Source: Basidiobolus meristosporus CBS 931.73 (Eukaryota > Basidiobolomycota > Basidiobolomycetes > Basidiobolales > Basidiobolaceae). Taken from it: a stretch of DNA of 64,000 nucleotides. Location: contig MCFE01000421.1 in NCBI GenBank assembly GCA_002104905.1, forward strand, positions 1-64,000. Direction: 5' to 3'. This document shows positions 59,642-64,000 of this stretch, piece after piece (position 1 is the stretch's first letter; every line of letters begins with the position of its first letter). The notes beneath the pieces are model-generated. The model had not been told where the DNA came from and ran no database searches. It saw only the letters and a program-made list of their open reading frames with translations. The position numbers and the translations under genes were made by a program.

Positions 59642-59991
59642 TGTTGTAAAAATTCGTATTTTCCACCTAAATATTCACCTAACTTAGTCACTTAGATCAT
59701 CACCTTCAAATCCTAGAGAATACTGACCAAATTCCTTGTCGGGATTTACTTAGAATATTTTCACCAAAATACCAGGTACCCAGAACATGAAAATTCTCAA
59801 AGTTGTCCAAACAGCCCCAAACTTTGCACACATGTTCTTGGGACCTTCCTTAACCTATTCTACGTGTTTGTAGTGCCAAGACCATGTAAAAGTATAAATA
59901 CTACTTTTACATTCAATAAATCATTAAGTGAAAACCACATAATCTACTTGTTCTCCCAATCACTTCCAATATCTCCAAGACTCTTACAACA
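59642..59991 (+). repeat. 5' LTR of element E
   Basis: Starts TGTTGTAAAAATTCG and ends TCTTACAACA, with short inverted ends. The TATA box AGTATAAATAC sits in the palindrome GTAAAAGTA / TAAATAC / TACTTTTAC at 59886-59910, followed by AATAAA about ten bases on. Confidence 0.95.
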
Positions 59992-60003
59992 GGTTATGAG
60001 CCC
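59992..60003 (+). promoter_or_regulatory. Predicted primer-binding site, initiator tRNA-Met anticodon arm
   Basis: GGTTATGAGCCC directly after the LTR is complementary to GGGCTCATAACC, the anticodon stem-loop of initiator tRNA-Met as found in yeast. It does not match the tRNA 3' end. Drosophila copia is known to prime from a half-tRNA in this way. The gag ATG (59996) lies within the site. Confidence 0.6.
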
Positions 60004-63000
60004 CGAGCTGTCACTCTCTGCAATGTCTACTACTGCTATTACTGGAATTTTTCCCTCTGCTGAAAAGTTGGATGGATCTAACTACCAAGTGTGGAAGGTG
60101 AAGATGAAGATGCTGCTGCAAGAAAGAGGCCTTTGGGATATTGTCATGGGAGAAGAATGCCCTCCTAAAAACGTGGGAGAGGAAGCCTTAAAGTACCAGA
60201 AGAAAGAACAAAGTGCCTTTAACTGCATTTGCCTTAATGTCAAGGACAAATTGCTAATTCAATGCTCAAGAGCAAAAATGGCAAAAAATGCCTGGAAAGC
60301 ATTAGAAGACACCTACCAGTCATGTTCAGCTGCCAAGAAAATGTATCTGAGAAGAAAATTCTTTACTACAAAGATGCTGCCAGGAGAAGAAATGAAAAAT
60401 CTAATTAACAGAATTACCCTGCTGGTAGATGAGATGGAATCTGTGGGCGTACCAACTACTGATGAGGATGTGATAGTTACCATCCTGAATAGCCTGACAG
60501 ACGAGTTTCAGGGCCTTGTATCAGCCCTAGAGTCCAGAACTGAAGATTTGACCTTAAATTACGTATATGGAAGGCTCCTGGATGAAGAATTAAGAAAATC
60601 AAGCGCCAATAAGAAGGAAGAAGAAAATGCTTTAATAAGCAATGATAACCAACAAAGGAGGTACCCAAGACCCTACAAAGGCAACAGCAACCTATTTTGC
60701 AACTACTGCAAAAGGAAAGGACACACATCAGACCGGTGTTTCAAAAAGAGAGATTATCAGCAAAAGAAGCCTGAATATGGAAATGCTGTAACAACTGAAG
60801 ATAGACTATTCATATCTGCACTAAATATGACCACAAACAAGGATTCTCAGACGTGGTATATTGACTCTGGAGCTTCTCAACACTTTACACACCAAAAAGA
60901 ACTTTTTACCCAATATCAAGAAATTCCAATTAAGAAGGTTTTCATGGGTGACGATAGAACACTTGATGCAGTGGGAGAAGGAACTATCCAAGTAAACCTT
61001 AGAAGCAGTGAAGGAAGCCATACACTGACCTTTAAAGAAGTACTCTATGTACCAGAAATAGCCAAGAACCTACTCTCTGTAAGCAAGGCCACAGCAGAAG
61101 GACTCAGTTTCAGTTTTGACAATTCTGGATGCAGGATCACTGATCAAAATGGTGCCCATATTGCTTCGGGCATCAGAGATCAGAACCTATACAAGTTGAC
61201 TTATATTCCATCATATCTGGAAGCCAATATAAGTAACTTAAATGAAGAAACACCAATGCTTTGGCACAGGAGATTTGGACACATCAATTTTGATTATTTG
61301 CGTAAAATGATCAAAGATCAGCTAATTTCTGGAGTGAAAATTGATCCCCCAGCTAATTTGGAGCACTGTGAAGCCTGCATATATGGGAAACAAGCCAGAC
61401 AACCGTTCAAGAGCTCTGGGTTAATCAAAACTAAGAAAAAATTAGATCTAATTCACTCAGATCTGTGTGGACCTATGCAAAATTTATCCTTAGGCGGGAT
61501 GAAGTATTTAATCACTTTTATTGATGATTATACAAGATACACATGGGTCTACTTCATGGAGAGAAAGGAAGAAGCTCTGTCTAAGCTCAGGGAGTTTAAA
61601 GCCATGGTGGAGAGAGAAACTGGTGAAAAAATCAAGAAAATACGCTCTGACAATGGTGGAGAATATACCTCAAAACTCTTCATCCATTTCTGCAAAATTC
61701 ATGGGATAAAGCAAGAGACTACTGTACCATACTCCCCACAGCAAAATGGAGTAGCAGAACGAGCTAACAGATCAATAATTGATATGGCAAGATCTATGAT
61801 CCATGATCAAAAATTATCCTATGATTTTTGGGCGGAATCAGTTGCCACTGCTGTATATCTTAAAAATAGGAGTTATAACAGAATACTTCGTGATTCTACT
61901 CCATTTGAAGCATGGTATGGATACAGACCAAGTGCAGAACATCTAAGAATATTTGGGTGTACAGCATATGCCAAAAAACTGGCCGGAAATCAGTCAAAAT
62001 TTGAGCCAAAAAGTGTAAAATGCATATTTTTGGGCTACTGCAATGAGAGTAAGGCATACAGACTCTACAATACCGAAGCAAAGAAGCTGATCAAGTCCAG
62101 GGATGTGTTGTTTGATGAAAATTCAAAATTTTCACAAAAAATGACATCAGATGATGACAAAAATTTGATCTCAAGTCCACCAATTGTCAGGATTGAATCA
62201 GAGCAAAACAATGAAAATTTTTTCACTCCAGAGGACTCTACAACCGTGGTTCAGCCAGAATCAGTGCCCAGGAATATCCCAGAAGTGATCATTCCAGTAT
62301 CAAATGCCCGGAGATCCAATCGGACAAGAAATAGCCCAAATTACTATATCAATGAGGGTACAAACTTAGCCTATGCCTATTCAGTCCATGTTGATGAACC
62401 CCAGACTGTAAAAGAGGCCCTAAATAGCCCTCAGACGAAGTTTTGGAGATCTGCAATGACTGAGGAATATCAGGCCCTGATGGAAAATCAAACTTGGGAC
62501 TTAGTCAAATTACCAATCAACCGAAAATCAATTGGATGCAGATGGGTCTTTAAGACAAAATACAAGGCTGATGGTACAATTGAAAGATACAAAGCAAGAC
62601 TTGTAGCCAAAGGTTACTCTCAAACAAAAGGACTTGACTATACTGAGACCTTTGCACCGGTAGCCAAGTTTAATTCCATCAGATTAATATTGGCTATTGC
62701 AGCCAAATATAAGTTTTTTATTCATCAAATGGATGTAAAAACTGCATTTTTGAATGGAGAACTTGATGAGGACGTGTATATGGACCAGCCTGATGGGTTT
62801 GTTGACCAAGATAACCCCCATTTGGTCTGCAAGCTTAAAAAGTCACTATATGGTCTCAAACAATCACCGAGAGCCTGGAATTGCAAGATAGATTCTTATT
62901 TGGAATCTTTGAGTTTCAAAAGGAGTAATGCTGACTATAGTATATACTATAAGCCAGATAGAGCAAATCCAGTTCTATTAGCTCTATATGTGGATGATCT

Positions 63001-63967
63001 TATTATAGCCGCCAATAACCTAGAAACATTGGAAGAGACTAAATCCAGCCTATCTAAGGAGTTCAAGATGTCCGATCTAGGAGAACTTAGTTACTACTTA
63101 GGGATTAAGTTCTCCATAGACAGAAGTACCCAGACTATTACCCTAAGTCAATCCAAGTATATTCAAGATATACTAAAGAAGTACAAAATGGAAGACTGTA
63201 AACCGGCAGCTACCCCAATGGAGACAAACCTTAACTTGGTCAAAACTCAACCAAATCAAGAGAGCTTGGTGCCATCTGAAAGCCCTGACTTTCCTTATCA
63301 ATCTATGGTCGGCAGTCTGATGTATATCATGCTTGGAACACGTCCAGATATCTCATATTCAGTGGGAGTTGTCAGCCAACATAATCAGAATTATGGATCT
63401 GATCATATTGCAGCAGTTAAGCGGATTTTTAGATACCTAAAAGGAACTGCTGATATCTGCTTAAGATACACTTATAAGGATTCAGAACAGGATCTTGTGG
63501 GATACTCTGATGCTGATTGGGGACGAAATTTAGAAGACAGAAGATCCACCACAGGATACACCTTTCTTTACTGTAAAGGAGCCATCTCATGGAATTCAAG
63601 AAAGCAACCAACCGTAGCACTTTCTACTACAGAGGCAGAGTATATGGCAGCCTGTGAAGCTACAAAAGAAGCAATGTGGTTAAGAAAGCTCTTTACAGAT
63701 TTAGGCCTATGTCAAAAAACGCCCATTACTTTATTTCAAGATAATCAAGGATGTATACAATTAGGTAGAAATCCAACTTTTCATGCTAGAACCAAGCACA
63801 TAGATATTAGACATCATTTCATACGTGAAGCTATAGAGAATAACTTAGTTAGCTTAGTTTACTGTCCTACAGATGAAATGATTGCAGACATATTTACCAA
63901 ACCATTAGCTAGAGACAAGTTTGAATATTTTAGGTCAAAATTAGGACTAGTCAGTATGAACATTTAG
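59996..63967 (+). CDS. Copia gag-pol polyprotein of element E
   Basis: A single 1,323-residue frame without gag/pol frameshift. The start MSPELSLSAM at 59996 is preferred: the frame also extends 44 codons into the LTR, but those lie around and upstream of the probable transcription start. Order: gag (about 1-230), CCHC knuckle CNYCKRKGHTSDRC (about 235), protease YIDSGASQHF (about 290), HHCC zinc module (LWHRRFGH...CEAC, about 421-460), integrase with Asp (HSDLCG, about 488), Asp (SDNGGEY, about 551) and Glu (NGVAER, about 588), reverse transcriptase ([21 protein letters not shown] about 998) and RNase H (GYSDADWG about 1168, EAEYMA, HIDIRHHF). This PR-INT-RT-RH order defines Ty1/copia. All catalytic residues are present. 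Confidence 0.95.
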   Translation: MSPELSLSAMSTTAITGIFPSAEKLDGSNYQVWKVKMKMLLQERGLWDIVMGEECPPKNVGEEALKYQKKEQSAFNCICLNVKDKLLIQCSRAKMAKNAWKALEDTYQSCSAAKKMYLRRKFFTTKMLPGEEMKNLINRITLLVDEMESVGVPTTDEDVIVTILNSLTDEFQGLVSALESRTEDLTLNYVYGRLLDEELRKSSANKKEEENALISNDNQQRRYPRPYKGNSNLFCNYCKRKGHTSDRCFKKRDYQQKKPEYGNAVTTEDRLFISALNMTTNKDSQTWYIDSGASQHFTHQKELFTQYQEIPIKKVFMGDDRTLDAVGEGTIQVNLRSSEGSHTLTFKEVLYVPEIAKNLLSVSKATAEGLSFSFDNSGCRITDQNGAHIASGIRDQNLYKLTYIPSYLEANISNLNEETPMLWHRRFGHINFDYLRKMIKDQLISGVKIDPPANLEHCEACIYGKQARQPFKSSGLIKTKKKLDLIHSDLCGPMQNLSLGGMKYLITFIDDYTRYTWVYFMERKEEALSKLREFKAMVERETGEKIKKIRSDNGGEYTSKLFIHFCKIHGIKQETTVPYSPQQNGVAERANRSIIDMARSMIHDQKLSYDFWAESVATAVYLKNRSYNRILRDSTPFEAWYGYRPSAEHLRIFGCTAYAKKLAGNQSKFEPKSVKCIFLGYCNESKAYRLYNTEAKKLIKSRDVLFDENSKFSQKMTSDDDKNLISSPPIVRIESEQNNENFFTPEDSTTVVQPESVPRNIPEVIIPVSNARRSNRTRNSPNYYINEGTNLAYAYSVHVDEPQTVKEALNSPQTKFWRSAMTEEYQALMENQTWDLVKLPINRKSIGCRWVFKTKYKADGTIERYKARLVAKGYSQTKGLDYTETFAPVAKFNSIRLILAIAAKYKFFIHQMDVKTAFLNGELDEDVYMDQPDGFVDQDNPHLVCKLKKSLYGLKQSPRAWNCKIDSYLESLSFKRSNADYSIYYKPDRANPVLLALYVDDLIIAANNLETLEETKSSLSKEFKMSDLGELSYYLGIKFSIDRSTQTITLSQSKYIQDILKKYKMEDCKPAATPMETNLNLVKTQPNQESLVPSESPDFPYQSMVGSLMYIMLGTRPDISYSVGVVSQHNQNYGSDHIAAVKRIFRYLKGTADICLRYTYKDSEQDLVGYSDADWGRNLEDRRSTTGYTFLYCKGAISWNSRKQPTVALSTTEAEYMAACEATKEAMWLRKLFTDLGLCQKTPITLFQDNQGCIQLGRNPTFHARTKHIDIRHHFIREAIENNLVSLVYCPTDEMIADIFTKPLARDKFEYFRSKLGLVSMNI

Positions 63968-63969
63968 CT

Positions 63970-63978
63970 GAGTGGGAG
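63970..63978 (+). promoter_or_regulatory. Polypurine tract of element E
   Basis: GAGTGGGAG immediately before the 3' LTR start TGTTG, as in copia elements generally. It serves as primer for plus-strand DNA synthesis after RNase H cleavage. Confidence 0.75.
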
Positions 63979-64000
63979 TGTTGTAAAAATTCGTATTTTC
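63979..64000 (+). repeat. 3' LTR of element E, first 22 bases
   Basis: Identical to the first 22 bases of the 5' LTR (TGTTGTAAAAATTCGTATTT and two more). The rest lies beyond the window. Confidence 0.9.

Larger units (their letters stand above)
59642..64000 (+). mobile_element. Element E: apparently intact Ty1/copia retrotransposon (3' LTR cut by window end)
   Basis: 350-base 5' LTR, primer site, a 1,323-codon gag-pol frame without stop or indel, polypurine tract and the first 22 bases of a 3' LTR identical to the start of the 5' LTR. All catalytic motifs are intact (see its coding entry). It is the likely master copy of the family seen elsewhere in the window. Target duplication cannot be checked because the right flank is outside. 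Confidence 0.95.

Noticed and set aside
59864-59995. Upstream start of element E's polyprotein in the LTR
   Set aside because: These 44 codons cover the TATA box and poly-A signal of the LTR, so most would not be on the mRNA. The start at 59996 fits better.
1-64000. tRNA, rRNA or CRISPR loci
   Set aside because: No cloverleaf with a proper T-arm and acceptor stem, no rRNA core motif and no regularly spaced repeats were found on either strand. CRISPR is not expected in a eukaryotic nuclear genome.

Overview
The window comes from a eukaryotic nuclear genome, most likely an early-diverging (zygomycete-grade) fungus. Most host genes carry short GT-AG introns of about 55-91 nt. They include fungal-type families (an NPR/HAL5-like kinase, an F-BAR/RhoGAP protein, a small GPI-type Ser-rich protein). 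Two genes, a kinesin-13 and a FAM72 homologue, belong to families that I recall as missing from Dikarya but present in animals and basal fungi. The species cannot be named from the sequence alone.

Layout. Bases 1 to about 22,750 are an AT-rich transposon graveyard: a broken Tnp2-family (CACTA-like) transposase, a decayed Ty3/gypsy-like pol with a possible gag-like ORF, a divergent LTR-like pair in opposite orientations, and a pile of Ty1/copia elements of one family. Element C (15,384-20,066) is complete, with 348-bp LTRs, a 5-bp target duplication and three in-frame stops. It is inserted in element D, which abuts the older F. A similarly old copy, A, adjoins G and carries a 177-bp MITE. The same family recurs as LTR-only copies at 34.2 and 38.5 kb, and as an apparently intact element E (59,642 to the window end) with a 1,323-codon uninterrupted gag-pol.

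Between about 24 and 59 kb lies the gene-bearing part. In order: a small Mediator-29-like gene (-), COX11 (+), an F-box/LRR protein (-), an NPR/HAL5-like kinase (+), EMC10 (+), an F-BAR/RhoGAP protein (+, 14 exons), a NIPA-type magnesium transporter with a Cys-rich ectodomain (-), a FAM72 homologue (-), a kinesin-13 (+), a small Ser-rich GPI-type protein (-) and an AVT-type amino-acid transporter (+). Gaps between genes reach 6.7 kb. The genes are unrelated housekeeping functions (respiratory-chain assembly, ER membrane insertion, Rho signalling, microtubule depolymerisation, transport) and do not form a pathway cluster.

I found no convincing new defence or biosynthetic system. The most notable points are the nesting habit of the copia family, its predicted primer site (anticodon arm of initiator tRNA-Met, overlapping the gag start), the FAM72 gene, the NIPA ectodomain and the atypical kinase motifs. 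Exon boundaries were read by eye from GT-AG sites and frame continuity.
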